Source: RYN-230 sp963813975 (GTDB lineage: Bacteria > Actinomycetota > Actinomycetes > Streptosporangiales > Streptosporangiaceae). Taken from it: a stretch of DNA of 64,000 nt. Every line of letters starts with the position of its first letter. The stretch's first letter is position 1. The stretch lies in contig CAWFAP010000002.1 of assembly GCA_963813975.1 (NCBI GenBank), positions 62,001 through 126,000 of the forward strand, written 5' to 3'. The position numbers were made by a program, and so were the translations under genes. Below are positions 52,167 through 60,881 of the stretch, piece after piece. The notes under the pieces were generated by a model. The model did not search any database and was not told the DNA's origin. It saw only the letters and a list, made by a program, of their open reading frames with translations.

Positions 52167-52871
52167 GTGATCGCGGCCATGGTGAAGGCACCTCAGGACG
52201 GTGATGGGGTGTCCGCGGCCGGCGCGATCCGGGTGGCCGAGGACCTGGAACTCCCGAGGCCGCTGCGGCTGATGGTCACCGCGGGCTGGAACGTGGCCGA
52301 GTCCGCGGGGTTGCCCGTCGCGGCCTACGCGGCCGCCTCCTGGCACGGCGGCCGCGTTGCGGGCCTGGTCGCGGGGCTCGCGGCCATCTGGCTCACCGCG
52401 GTCATCCGCAAGGTCGCGACCGGATCCGTGCCGAGCTTGCTGACGATTTCCGCGGTGGTGCTCACGGTGCAGACTGCGCTGGTGCTCGTCACGGGTGACC
52501 TCTGGCTCTTCTTGCTGCAGTTCCCGCTGGCCAACTTCTGCATGTGCCTCCTGTTCGCCCGGACCGCGCGCGGCCCGAACCCGCTCGTGGCCAGACTCGC
52601 GGCTGAAGTTGTCGCGCTGCGGCAGCCGGCGACTCACCATCCGGCCCTGCACCGCTTCTTCCAGCGCGCGACCTGGCTGTGGGCGGCCATCTTCTTCCTG
52701 CTCACGGCCAGCTTGGCGGTGCTGATGGCGACGGAGCCGACCGCCACGTTCCTGATGCTGTCCACGGTCGCGACCGTGGCGCTCGTCGTCGCCGGGGCCG
52801 GCGCGTCCACGGTGTGGTTTCTCTCGGTCCTGCGCACGCTCGGGCTGCGGCTCCGTTTTGCCCCGGCCTGA
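52167..52871 (+). CDS. Integral membrane protein (VC0807-like)
   Basis: A 234-residue protein with five or six predicted helices, starting at a GTG. Weak resemblance to the VC0807/DUF3159-type family (WNVAESAGLPVAAY helix, LARTARGPNPLVARLA loop). Function unknown. Divergent from the LPG-synthase-like gene, with about 100 bp between. Confidence 0.7.
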   Translation: MIAAMVKAPQDGDGVSAAGAIRVAEDLELPRPLRLMVTAGWNVAESAGLPVAAYAAASWHGGRVAGLVAGLAAIWLTAVIRKVATGSVPSLLTISAVVLTVQTALVLVTGDLWLFLLQFPLANFCMCLLFARTARGPNPLVARLAAEVVALRQPATHHPALHRFFQRATWLWAAIFFLLTASLAVLMATEPTATFLMLSTVATVALVVAGAGASTVWFLSVLRTLGLRLRFAPA

Positions 52872-52892
52872 AGGGCCCGTCGTGGATGTCTC

Positions 52893-53729
52893 CTAGCCGA
52901 GCAGGCGCTGGCGGAGGTGGGCGAGAGCGTGGGTGCTCAGCCGTGAGACGTGCATCTGGGAGAGGCCAAGGTGCCGGGCGATTTGTGTCTGGGTCATGTC
53001 GTGATGAAAGCGCAACCGCAAGATCTTCTGCTCGCGCGGGGGCAGCTCCCTCCAGTGCGCGGCGACGGCCTGCATGTTGAGCATGTGCTCCATCGCGTTG
53101 TCTTCCGCGCCGACCACGTCCGCGAGGGTGGCGGTGCCGGAAGGGCCGCGCAGCGGCGCGTCCAGCGACGAGGGCCAGAAGGCTAGTTCCGCCCGCTGTG
53201 CGTCCCGCAGATCGTCACCGCTGACTTCCAGGTGGCGGGCCATCTCGGAGGGGGTCGGCGCCCGGCCCAGGTCCTGGGTCAGCTGGCTGGCCGTCTTCCG
53301 GGCTTCCAGGACCAGATCTTGCACGGAGCGCTTGACGTGAACCGGCCAGCATTTGTCCCGGAAGTACCGTTTGATCTCGCCGCTGATGCACACCTGGGCG
53401 TAGGCGGCCAGGTTACCGCCGACCGCCGGATCGAAGCGCCTGATCGCCTTCATCAGGCCCAGGTAGCCGACCTGCATCAGATCCTCGGCCGGTTCATGGC
53501 TGCCCCGGTACCGCTCAACGCACGCGGACACCAGCTGGCGGTGATGGGCGATCAGCAGTTCGCACGCCGCGGCCCGCCTCTGCGTCGCCTCCTCCAGCGA
53601 TCCGAAGACGACCAGCAGTTCGCGGTCATCCATTCGGCCCAGCGCTTTCTGGAGCCCCCGGCCTCCCGGGGCAGCCGGACCCTGCGCGGCGTCGCCTGCG
53701 CGTGGCGGCGGAGAGTAAATCGCTGTCAT
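52893..53729 (-). CDS. SigB/SigF/SigG-type RNA polymerase sigma factor
   Basis: Start at the ATG at 53729 (GAGGCGGC 7 nt upstream); 278 residues. Region 2 is clear (DLMQVGYLGLMKAIRRFDP), region 3 spans LTQDLGRAPTPSEMARHLEV, and region 4 ends in ITQ-like HDMTQTQIARHLGLSQMHVSRL. Of the stress/sporulation SigB group in actinobacteria. Such factors are usually held by an anti-sigma kinase, which is not seen nearby. A small gene upstream is in the same operon. Confidence 0.93.
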   Translation of the reverse strand: MTAIYSPPPRAGDAAQGPAAPGGRGLQKALGRMDDRELLVVFGSLEEATQRRAAACELLIAHHRQLVSACVERYRGSHEPAEDLMQVGYLGLMKAIRRFDPAVGGNLAAYAQVCISGEIKRYFRDKCWPVHVKRSVQDLVLEARKTASQLTQDLGRAPTPSEMARHLEVSGDDLRDAQRAELAFWPSSLDAPLRGPSGTATLADVVGAEDNAMEHMLNMQAVAAHWRELPPREQKILRLRFHHDMTQTQIARHLGLSQMHVSRLSTHALAHLRQRLLG

Positions 53730-53740
53730 GCCGCCTCGGC

Positions 53741-54070
53741 TTAACTGGACGGGAGGTCCGCACCGAAGAGCGCGCTCCACCCCGCCGGGTGCGTGGTGAC
53801 GTCCTCGCAGCGCTCCTGAAGTCGCTGCAGTGACTCGCTATCGCCCAGGCGGAATGCCACCTCCAGGCGAGCGCTTTTCCGCACTTCGGGAAGGTCCATC
53901 ACGGCATCGACCAGGCTCGCGCGGCAGCCGGGGGTGATGTGCCCGGGCTCGGAGTGCAGAGACACCCGGGCGGTGCCGCCCGATCCCTGGGAGGTGGTCA
54001 CCTCGGCCGTGGCGACTGTGCGGTCATCATCACCGACCTCGAGGCTCTGACGCAGATCATGCTGGGCCAT
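53741..54070 (-). CDS. Conserved small protein upstream of the sigma factor
   Basis: A 109-residue protein whose stop lies 11 bp before the sigma-factor start, so they form one operon. The middle (TARVSLHSEPGHITPGCRASLV, then VMDLPEVRKSARLEVAFRLGDSESLQRL) resembles small actinobacterial proteins found with SigB-type genes, as I recall. No anti-sigma kinase motif is present. Role could be regulation of the sigma factor. Confidence 0.7.
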   Translation of the reverse strand: MAQHDLRQSLEVGDDDRTVATAEVTTSQGSGGTARVSLHSEPGHITPGCRASLVDAVMDLPEVRKSARLEVAFRLGDSESLQRLQERCEDVTTHPAGWSALFGADLPSS

Positions 54071-54560
54071 GCGGTGCCTCCAACTGCGGGTTCGTGCGCG
54101 GATCAGACGCGAGCCCGCGCCGCGCCGGGCCCCTGCTCAAGGCCGGGCCGGGCGGCGATCCCGTCTTGGTGGCCTCGCGCCGCCAGATGTGCGGCCCAGC
54201 CGGCGGCGCGAGGACGTCAGTGTGCAGGACAGGGCCATCGGTGGCTGACCGGGCGTTCAGCGAGTCCGGCGGCTCCATGCGGCCTGGCCGAGAATAAGAT
54301 CATGAATGCACTCCGGGACTTGCCCGGCTACCCTCCATTAAACGTCCGTTAATAACAATTGTCAACATCGTTCAACTACACTGTAGACAATAATTTATTC
54401 CGGCCTCTGCGATGGGGATATGCTATCTGCAGCGGCGTCCGGCGGCCGTGTCCGCGTCGTTGCCCATCGAGTTCAGTAACCGGGAAAAATTGCTGAGTTA
54501 CTATTTCCGCCGTAAAGTGTAATTGGCATTCGGGGTTCAATGGCCGGCGGCTCTCCTGGC
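54071..54560. promoter_or_regulatory. A/T-rich intergenic region upstream of the sigma operon
   Basis: About 490 bp. The stretch 54340-54410 is the most A/T-rich of this part, containing the palindrome AACGTCCGTT (54343-54352), TTGTC (54359-54363)/GACAA (54386-54390) arms, and TTAATAACAATTG. It likely holds the promoter(s) of the sigma-factor operon, though exact elements are not certain. No gene seen. Confidence 0.4.
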
Positions 54561-54794
54561 TCACCCGCACGTGGTACCGATGGTCTCCGGCGTGGCCGCA
54601 GCGGACGTGCGGGCGGCCTCGCGCGCATCGATGAGATCGCCGCGAGCCCGGCTGGCGGCGGCGGTCTCCCGGCGGCACTGCCTCAGGCCACGCCGCGCGG
54701 CGCGGCCGCGCCGGGAGGTGAGCCGTGCTCCAGCCAGCAGCAGGACCGGGCCGAACACGCCGATCGCAGCCACCACGATGGCGTACAGGAACAC
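54561..54794 (-). CDS. Small membrane protein downstream of the desaturase
   Basis: A 77-residue frame that begins 9 bp after the desaturase stop. One N-terminal hydrophobic helix (about 3-24, LYAIVVAAIGVFGPVLLLAG) is followed by a basic helical region. No family is recognised. Position suggests co-transcription with the desaturase. Confidence 0.5.
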   Translation of the reverse strand: MFLYAIVVAAIGVFGPVLLLAGARLTSRRGRAARRGLRQCRRETAAASRARGDLIDAREAARTSAAATPETIGTTCG

Positions 54795-54803
54795 CGTACG
54801 AGG

Positions 54804-55922
54804 TCAGATCGGGGCTTGCTCAGCCGGAACGGATTTTCCCGCGGCCGGGCGTGGCGGTGGCCGGTGGGCCAGCTTGCCGACGGTGTTGAGGTGGCGCAGC
54901 GCCTGGGCGTAGGAACCGACCAGGCTCGTCTCGCAGTAGGGCAGTTCCCGCTGCTGGCAGAACGCCCTGATCAGCGCCTGGGAATGCCGCAAATTGGGCC
55001 GGGGCATGGAGGGGAAGAGGTGGTGCTCGATCTGGTAGTTGAGGCCGCCGAGAGCGAGGTCGGTCACCTGGCCACCGCGGACGTTGCGGGAGGTGAGCAC
55101 CTGCCGCCGCAGGAAGTCCGTGTGGTCGGTGGCGTCCAGGATGGGCATGCCCTTGTGGTTCGGGGCGAAGGACGAGCCCAGGTACAGGCCGAACAGGCCC
55201 TGCTGGACGACGATGAACACCATCGCTTTGACCGGTGAGAGGACCAGGAAAACCACTGCGAAATAGGCCGCGACATGCGCCGCCAGCAGCACCGTCTCCC
55301 AGGCCCGGTGACGGGAGGCGCGCCTGGTCAGCGACCGGATGCTGGCCGCGTGCAGGCTGGCCGCTTCGAGCAGCAGCATGGGGAAGAATAGGTAGGCCTG
55401 AAAACGGAACGTCAGCCGGGCCAGCCCGCTGGTCGCGCCAGCCTGGGGTTCGGTGAAGGCCAGCACGCCGATCACGATGTCGGGGTCCGCGCCTTCCTGG
55501 TTGGGATGGGCGTGGTGGCGGTTGTGCTTGCTCACCCACCAGCCGTAGCTCAGCCCGATGCCGAGGTTGCCGAGCAGGACGCCGATGATGTAGTTGCGCT
55601 TACGGGAGCGGAAGATCTGGCGATGCCCGGCGTCGTGGCCGAGGAAGCCAACCTGCGTGAACATGATGGCCAGGAACGCGGCTACGGCCAGCTGCCACCA
55701 CGAATTCCCCACCAGCACGAAGGCCGCCCATCCGGCGGCCAGCAGCACGATGGTGACACTGATGATCCCCGCGTAGTACCACGGGCGGCGGTCCAGCAGT
55801 CCCGCCTGCCGTACCTGCCGGGACAGCTGGGCATACTCACTGCCGCCCCGGGCCGCGGCCGGCGCGGACTCTGGCTGGGCCTGCCGCTCCGGCAGGCTGG
55901 GTGCCGCGTCAAGGGATTGCAC
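54804..55922 (-). CDS. Membrane fatty-acid desaturase
   Basis: A 372-residue desaturase with the three histidine boxes: GHDAGHRQ, SKHNRHHAHPN and QIEHHLFPSMPR. Four membrane helices are likely. It is closely similar to the second desaturase at 60882 and probably introduces double bonds into acyl lipids, modifying membrane fluidity. It is unclear whether it acts on acyl-CoA, ACP or phospholipid. The small membrane protein follows. Confidence 0.93.
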   Translation of the reverse strand: MQSLDAAPSLPERQAQPESAPAAARGGSEYAQLSRQVRQAGLLDRRPWYYAGIISVTIVLLAAGWAAFVLVGNSWWQLAVAAFLAIMFTQVGFLGHDAGHRQIFRSRKRNYIIGVLLGNLGIGLSYGWWVSKHNRHHAHPNQEGADPDIVIGVLAFTEPQAGATSGLARLTFRFQAYLFFPMLLLEAASLHAASIRSLTRRASRHRAWETVLLAAHVAAYFAVVFLVLSPVKAMVFIVVQQGLFGLYLGSSFAPNHKGMPILDATDHTDFLRRQVLTSRNVRGGQVTDLALGGLNYQIEHHLFPSMPRPNLRHSQALIRAFCQQRELPYCETSLVGSYAQALRHLNTVGKLAHRPPPRPAAGKSVPAEQAPI

Positions 55923-56231
55923 CAGGAACTCCTCGGAAGCACATCGTGACCAGTCTGGTGATGTGCCGCCGGGGTCCTGGGCGGCGATCCGGGCCTGGCG
56001 CTCTCGTCAGGGAGACGTCCGGCCCGGCCGGTGCCTAGCCACACAGTACCCCGGCCCGGCGAACGCCGACGCGTCTAGAAGATGCACATCTGACTCGCGT
56101 CAGGTTGGGCCGGCGGCCGGGGAGGGCCGCCTGGAGACCGTCGAGGAGGGTGCGGAGGCTGGCCGAGGCGCGGTCGCCGAGAGCCAAGCCCCGGGTGTAG
56201 TCGCGGGGAGTAGGCAGGCCCGGACCGGAGG
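55923..56231. other. Intergenic region upstream of the desaturase
   Basis: About 310 bp between the GAF-ANTAR stop and desaturase start. It should contain the desaturase promoter; no clear element or gene is seen. Confidence 0.35.
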
Positions 56232-56954
56232 CTAGCGGCTGGGCGAGGAAGGGAAATCCGCGGAGGTGCTGTCAACGAAGTCGCGGGCCACGTCGGTAAG
56301 GCGCTGGTTGGTGGTGCGGGCGTGGTCGCGCAGCAGCCGGAACGCCTCGTCCATGTCGGTGCCACGGCGCTCGGCCAGCTTGCCCTTGGCCTGCTCGATG
56401 ATGACCCGGCTGTTGAGCGCGGCCTGGAGTTGCTCGGCCATGGTCTCGCTGCGGCGCAGGCTGCGTTCCTGGAGCAGGCCGATGGTGGCCACGTCGGCCA
56501 GGGCCTGGGCGATGCGCAGGTCGGCCGGCTCGAAGGCACCAGGGGTGGCCCGGAAGAGGTTCAAGGCCCCGATGACCTGATCACGGAGCCGCATGGGCAG
56601 CGCCTCGACCGTGCGGAACCCAGCCTGGGTCGCGGCGGCGGCGAACCGGGGCCACTGTGTCTCCGGGTCGGCGAGGTCAGCGGCGGTGACGGAGTGCCCG
56701 GTACGGAAGCAATCCAGGCACGGCCCCTGGTCGTTCTGGATCTGGAACAGCTCGGCCATGCCGGCCGCCTCGCTGGACGCCGCCGCGACCCGCAGCACGC
56801 CGCGCGGGTCGGCGAGCACGACGCCGGCCGCGGACGCAGCCAGCAAGGCGACGCTGCGGTCGGTGAGCATGTGCAGGAAGTCGATGATGTCGAAGTCGGC
56901 GACCATAGTGTCGGCCAGGTCGACGAAGGTGCTGGAGAGCAGTTCGGAGTCCAT
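56232..56954 (-). CDS. GAF-ANTAR antiterminator regulator
   Basis: A 240-residue protein. The GAF domain (about 20-155: DFLHMLTDRSVALLAASAAG, GPCLDCFRTG) is followed by a C-terminal ANTAR helix bundle (about 172-230: SRVIIEQAKGKLAERRGTDM region). ANTAR proteins bind paired RNA hairpins to stop transcription termination. The 5' target hairpins are not identified. A second such gene lies upstream. Confidence 0.9.
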   Translation of the reverse strand: MDSELLSSTFVDLADTMVADFDIIDFLHMLTDRSVALLAASAAGVVLADPRGVLRVAAASSEAAGMAELFQIQNDQGPCLDCFRTGHSVTAADLADPETQWPRFAAAATQAGFRTVEALPMRLRDQVIGALNLFRATPGAFEPADLRIAQALADVATIGLLQERSLRRSETMAEQLQAALNSRVIIEQAKGKLAERRGTDMDEAFRLLRDHARTTNQRLTDVARDFVDSTSADFPSSPSR

Positions 56955-57024
56955 CTGATTTCACCTTCTCGTCGCTGGAACTGGGGAGCCATCCCCGCGG
57001 GCCTGCGGGGCGTGGCCGGATGTG

Positions 57025-57786
57025 TCATGGCGCGCCGCCCTGGGCAGGATCAGGGTCCAGGCGCAGACGGCGGGCGACGATGTCACCCGCCACCTCGGCC
57101 AGCCGCCTGTCCCGCGCATAAGCGTAGGCCCGCAGCCGGGCAAAGGCTTCCCCCGCGGTGACGCCGAGCTGCACGGTGAGCATGCCGGTGGCCTGGTCGA
57201 TCTCCACGCGGTGCACCGCCAGATCGGGCGACTGCCCGCCTGGCCGTGTCCCAAACCCGTTCCCGTCCGCGGCCGCTGTGCCGCCGCCGTCGAGGTCGTC
57301 GAGCAGCAGCACGGTCGCGGTGTCGGCCAGCAGCAGGCCGTCGCCGAGCTGCAGGCTGGACAGGGGACCGGGAGAGTTGCGGTACAGGCCGATGACCCCG
57401 GCCCGGATCGCCCCGATCACCAGCGGGAACGCGAACACGGCCGCGGCGCCGGCGTTGCGGGCTTCCGGCGTGAAAGCGGGCCACCGGCGGCCGGATTCCT
57501 CGTCCCCCAGGTCGGCGGCCAGGACCGGTGCCGCAGCGGCCAGCACGTCGGGGCCCGGTCCTTCGCCGAGCAACAGCTGGAATTCCGCGAGCTGCTCGCT
57601 GACCCGGTCCGTCACGCACATGACAAAATCCGGTCCCCGGTGGCTGGCCGCGGCCAGCCACGCCCCGCTGGCCTGGGCGCAGGAGACGGCGACCGCGCAC
57701 ACATCGTCGACCGCCACCCGGCGACCCGCCGCGGCGGCGCGTTCCGCGATCAGGCTCCACAGGACCGTCGACCGTCTGGCGCTCAC
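57025..57786 (-). CDS. GAF-ANTAR regulator, second copy
   Basis: The start is uncertain; a GTG at 57786 (253 residues) best precedes the conserved GAF domain. The open frame reaches 58083. GAF residues include GEGPGPDVLAAAAPVLAADL and FAFPLVIGAIRAGVIGLYR; the ANTAR ends with EIDQATGMLTVQLGVTAGEAFARLRAYAYAR. Both ANTAR genes run on the same strand with 70 bp between them, implying linked expression. Confidence 0.82.
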   Translation of the reverse strand: MSARRSTVLWSLIAERAAAAGRRVAVDDVCAVAVSCAQASGAWLAAASHRGPDFVMCVTDRVSEQLAEFQLLLGEGPGPDVLAAAAPVLAADLGDEESGRRWPAFTPEARNAGAAAVFAFPLVIGAIRAGVIGLYRNSPGPLSSLQLGDGLLLADTATVLLLDDLDGGGTAAADGNGFGTRPGGQSPDLAVHRVEIDQATGMLTVQLGVTAGEAFARLRAYAYARDRRLAEVAGDIVARRLRLDPDPAQGGAP

Positions 57787-58092
57787 GACCGGCTGGCACT
57801 CATCATCGGAGCCGCCTTCCCTGCTACAGCAGCCAGGCGGGGATCGACCCAACAGCTCATTATCGGCCTGCACCACGACCTTACGCCTGGGCGCAGCGCC
57901 GGAGGGCGTGCCTGGCTGCATCGCGCCGCGTGGGCTGACCATGGCGGGAACGGCCTGGCCGGAACCGTCTGCGCCCGCGGGCGACCGGCCGGATCCGGTC
58001 GCGCCAGGGCCGCCGGCCGTGGGCTGCCGCATCGAGGACGACCAGGACAGGCGCGAAACGGCCCAGGCCCCGGGCCTGACCATGCGCCGCGG

Positions 58093-58560
58093 CTAGCCGG
58101 GCGCGGCCGGTCCCGGGATCCCGAGCTGGGAGATCAGCGTCGCGTGGTCCCAGAGGATCCGCTGCGACCGGATCCGCCCGCGCTCGAAGCCCACGATGGC
58201 GATGGCCAGCACCTCGGCCCGCCGGTGCGTGGCAGGCACCCCGGGCAGCAGCCAGGGCAGCTCCCGGTCGTGCGTGAACGACACCGTCGTCTCGTCAACC
58301 AGGTGAAATCGGTCCACGGTCCGGGACAGCCGGGCGCCGGCCAGGTCGCCCGGCACGTGGGGGAGGAACTCCTCGGCGTAGAACCGCTCCAGGGCCGGCC
58401 GCCCGGCCGCGCCGGTCCCGGCCGGCAGGTGCCACACCGACGGCTCGGCGGTCAGATGCGCCAGTGACCCGGCTAGATCACGCCGGACGACGGACGCGTC
58501 CCGGTGCTCGTCCCACACCCGCTCCAGCTCTCGCATGAATTGCGCGATCGCTGTGGTCAC
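58093..58560 (-). CDS. SnoaL-like NTF2-fold protein
   Basis: A 155-residue protein of the NTF2-like fold: a helical start (IAQFMRELERVWDEHRD), a beta region (VSFTHDRELPWLLPG) and an ending AEVLAIAIVGFERGRIRSQRILWDHA. Probably a steroid-isomerase/polyketide-cyclase-like protein; role unknown. Lies upstream of the ANTAR pair on the same strand. Confidence 0.8.
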   Translation of the reverse strand: MTTAIAQFMRELERVWDEHRDASVVRRDLAGSLAHLTAEPSVWHLPAGTGAAGRPALERFYAEEFLPHVPGDLAGARLSRTVDRFHLVDETTVSFTHDRELPWLLPGVPATHRRAEVLAIAIVGFERGRIRSQRILWDHATLISQLGIPGPAAPG

Positions 58561-58946
58561 CTCATGAAAATACCCATTCCGCGGCAGATGCCCGGCCGTG
58601 GCGCGCAGCCTGCCGCGATGCCCGCAGGTGCCCGCCTGCCCGTGGGGCCGGAATTCGTCCCGCCACGAAAGCCTGGCCCGCGGACCGCCTCACCCCGGCC
58701 ACCTGGGATGCGTGGCCAGCCGGGCGCGATCCAGATTCCGGGTCCCGGCCCCCCGGCGGCGGGCCTCGGCTGCCGGGAGGAGCGGGGCGACGGATGGGAC
58801 GCATGCGATAGGATGAGGCCACACGGCATATCGTGAGGCGTCGCCATCAGGGCGCGCCGGTCGTACGTCGCTCGATGAGCGAACTGGTTTCCACGGACGT
58901 GGGGCCCTCGACAATGCGGCCACCCGAGTCCGGGAGACATCCCTGC
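58561..58946. other. Intergenic region before the DEAD-box gene
   Basis: About 385 bp, no supported gene. A longer frame for the helicase could start at a GTG at 58833, but the ATG at 58947 has a better position relative to the conserved fold. Promoters for the helicase and divergent NTF2-like gene are expected. Confidence 0.4.
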
Positions 58947-60287
58947 ATGACAGTACTTCCCCTTGACCAAACGCGTGCCCGCCGTCAGCGGCACGGCCGG
59001 GCTAAGCCCGGGGCGGCCGGGACCTTCGCCGGCGTCGGCGTCCCTGAGCCGCTGGTCACCTCGCTGGCCGAGGCCGGCATCCTCACCCCGTTCCCGATCC
59101 AGGCCGCGACCCTGCCCGACGCGCTGGACGGCCAGGACATCCTGGGCCGCGGCCGGACCGGATCCGGCAAGACGCTCGCGTTCTCCATTCCGCTTGTCGC
59201 GGGCCTGGCGGACGGGCACACGCTCGCCTGCCACCCGCGCGGCCTGGTCCTGGTGCCCACCCGGGAACTCGCCAGCCAGGTCCACGCCGTACTCGCGCCA
59301 CTGGCCGCGGCCATGAACCTGACGGTGACCACCATCTTCGGCGGCATCGGGCAGAACCCGCAGGTCACCGCGCTGCGTAACCGCGTGGACATCGTCGTCG
59401 CCTGCCCGGGGCGGCTGGCCGACCTCATCGAGCAGGGGCACTGCCACCTGGACGACGTGGAAATTAGCGTGCTCGACGAGGCCGACCACATGGCCGACCT
59501 GGGCTTCCTTCCGGTGGTGCGGCGGCTGATGGAGGCCACCCCGCCCGAAGGCCAGCGGATGCTGTTCTCCGCCACCCTGGACAAGGCCGTCGATGTACTG
59601 GTGCGGCGATTCCTGAGCGACCCGGCGGTGCACTCGGTGGACTCGGCCGCGGCCGCCCCGGCCGCCATGGTTCATCACCTGCTCACCGTCGCGCCGGGAG
59701 ACCGGGTGCGCGTGGTCGCGGCGCTGGCCGGCGGCAACAACCGGTCGCTGGTCTTCACCCGCACCAAGCACGGCGCGCAGAAGCTTGCCCGGCAGCTGGC
59801 CGGGGCCGGGGTGCCCGCGGCCGAGTTGCACGGCAACCTGAGGCAGGGGGCCCGGGAAAGGAACCTGGCCTCGTTCACCTCGGGCCCGGCCCGGGTCCTG
59901 GTCGCGACGGACATCGCGGCGCGCGGTATCCACGTGGACGGCATCGACCTGGTCATCCACGCAGACCCGCCCACTGAGCACAAGGCCTATCTGCACCGAT
60001 CGGGGCGTACCGCCCGGGCCGGCGCGGCCGGCGTGGTGATCACCCTGCAGAGTCCCGCGCAAGCGGGCGATGTACGCGTCCTGATGCGCCAGGCCGGCGT
60101 GGCCCCGCTGACGGCCAGCGTCAGCCCAGGTTCAGCGCTGCTGCGTTCCATCGCCGGCCCGTCGGCCGGGCGGACCGTCCCGGCCACGCCTTCCGTCGTC
60201 CGCGAAGCACCCGTGTCGGCCGCACCGGCTACCGGGAGCGCGGCGGTCGCCCTGTCCGCCGGATACCGGGGGCGCCGCAGGCGCTGA
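58947..60287 (+). CDS. DEAD-box RNA helicase (RhlE/CsdA-like)
   Basis: A 446-residue helicase with Q-motif FPIQAATLP, motif I GRTGSGKT, Ia PTRELA, II DEAD (VLDEADHM), III SAT, V DIAARGIH and VI HRSGRTARAG. The C-terminal extension of about 80 residues is Ala/Pro/Val-rich and basic at its very end (GYRGRRRR), an RNA-binding type tail. Likely aids RNA unwinding, including in cold. Followed by a cold-shock gene. Confidence 0.93.
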   Translation: MTVLPLDQTRARRQRHGRAKPGAAGTFAGVGVPEPLVTSLAEAGILTPFPIQAATLPDALDGQDILGRGRTGSGKTLAFSIPLVAGLADGHTLACHPRGLVLVPTRELASQVHAVLAPLAAAMNLTVTTIFGGIGQNPQVTALRNRVDIVVACPGRLADLIEQGHCHLDDVEISVLDEADHMADLGFLPVVRRLMEATPPEGQRMLFSATLDKAVDVLVRRFLSDPAVHSVDSAAAAPAAMVHHLLTVAPGDRVRVVAALAGGNNRSLVFTRTKHGAQKLARQLAGAGVPAAELHGNLRQGARERNLASFTSGPARVLVATDIAARGIHVDGIDLVIHADPPTEHKAYLHRSGRTARAGAAGVVITLQSPAQAGDVRVLMRQAGVAPLTASVSPGSALLRSIAGPSAGRTVPATPSVVREAPVSAAPATGSAAVALSAGYRGRRRR

Positions 60288-60535
60288 CCCCCGCAGCCCG
60301 CGGCCCGGAGGTCCCGGATACCGGGACGGCGGGGAGGCGGGAATACCCGGCCGGCACGGGGCGCTATACGTGGGTAGTTGTTGTCAACGTTGGCGATCGT
60401 GAAGGCGCCCGCATTTTCGACAGTTTGGGCGTCTCGCCGTTTGGCTGTGGATTCTTCCTCCCGATGGCGGGCAACCAGCAGCTGGCCCGCGCAACCTGCG
60501 CGGACCCGGAGCTCGTCTTACAAGGAGACAGCAAG
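60288..60535 (+). promoter_or_regulatory. Long leader upstream of the cold-shock gene
   Basis: About 245 bp between helicase stop and csp start, with no gene. It contains the A/T-leaning TTGTTGTCAACG (60376-60387), which could be part of a -35 region. Cold-shock mRNAs often have long structured leaders (general knowledge). AAGGAGA lies eight bases before the start. Confidence 0.4.
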
Positions 60536-60739
60536 ATGGCACAAGGCACCGTGAAGTGGTTCAACCCTGATAAGGGCTTCGGCTTCATCGCCCCCGACGA
60601 CGGCACCCCCGACGTCTTCGTTCACCACTCGGCGATCGACATGGGCGGTTACCGCACCCTGGCCGAGAACCAGAAGGTGGAGTACACCACCAAGCAGGGC
60701 CCCAAGGGCCCGCAGGCCGACCAGGTACACGCAGTCTGA
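60536..60739 (+). CDS. Cold-shock protein (CspA family)
   Basis: A 67-residue OB-fold protein with both RNA-binding motifs: KWFNPDKGFGFI (RNP1) and VFVHHSAI (RNP2). Near-identical in length to actinobacterial CspA proteins. Binds single-stranded RNA/DNA and eases translation in cold. AAGGAGA ribosome-binding site. A strong hairpin follows the stop. Confidence 0.97.
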   Translation: MAQGTVKWFNPDKGFGFIAPDDGTPDVFVHHSAIDMGGYRTLAENQKVEYTTKQGPKGPQADQVHAV

Positions 60740-60748
60740 CGCGAAGCA

Positions 60749-60784
60749 GCGGCAGGCCCGGATGGGAACGTTCGGGCCTGCCGC
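60749..60784 (+). terminator. Hairpin terminator after the cold-shock gene
   Basis: A perfect 12-bp inverted repeat (GCGGCAGGCCCG / CGGGCCTGCCGC) with a 12-nt loop, starting 9 bp after the stop. Right arm is followed by TTGCTC only, so there is no strong U-tract; actinobacterial terminators often lack one. Confidence 0.75.
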
Positions 60785-60881
60785 TTGCTCGTCCTCGCAC
60801 GTAGCCGCCCGGCCCCCGCGGCGCCACTGACTCCCAGCGGCTGATCATCAGCCGCGCAACGCCCGCCGCAGGAGGACGAGG

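Noticed and set aside
58557..60062. 501-codon minus-strand frame over the DEAD-box gene
   Set aside because: Antisense shadow of the helicase.
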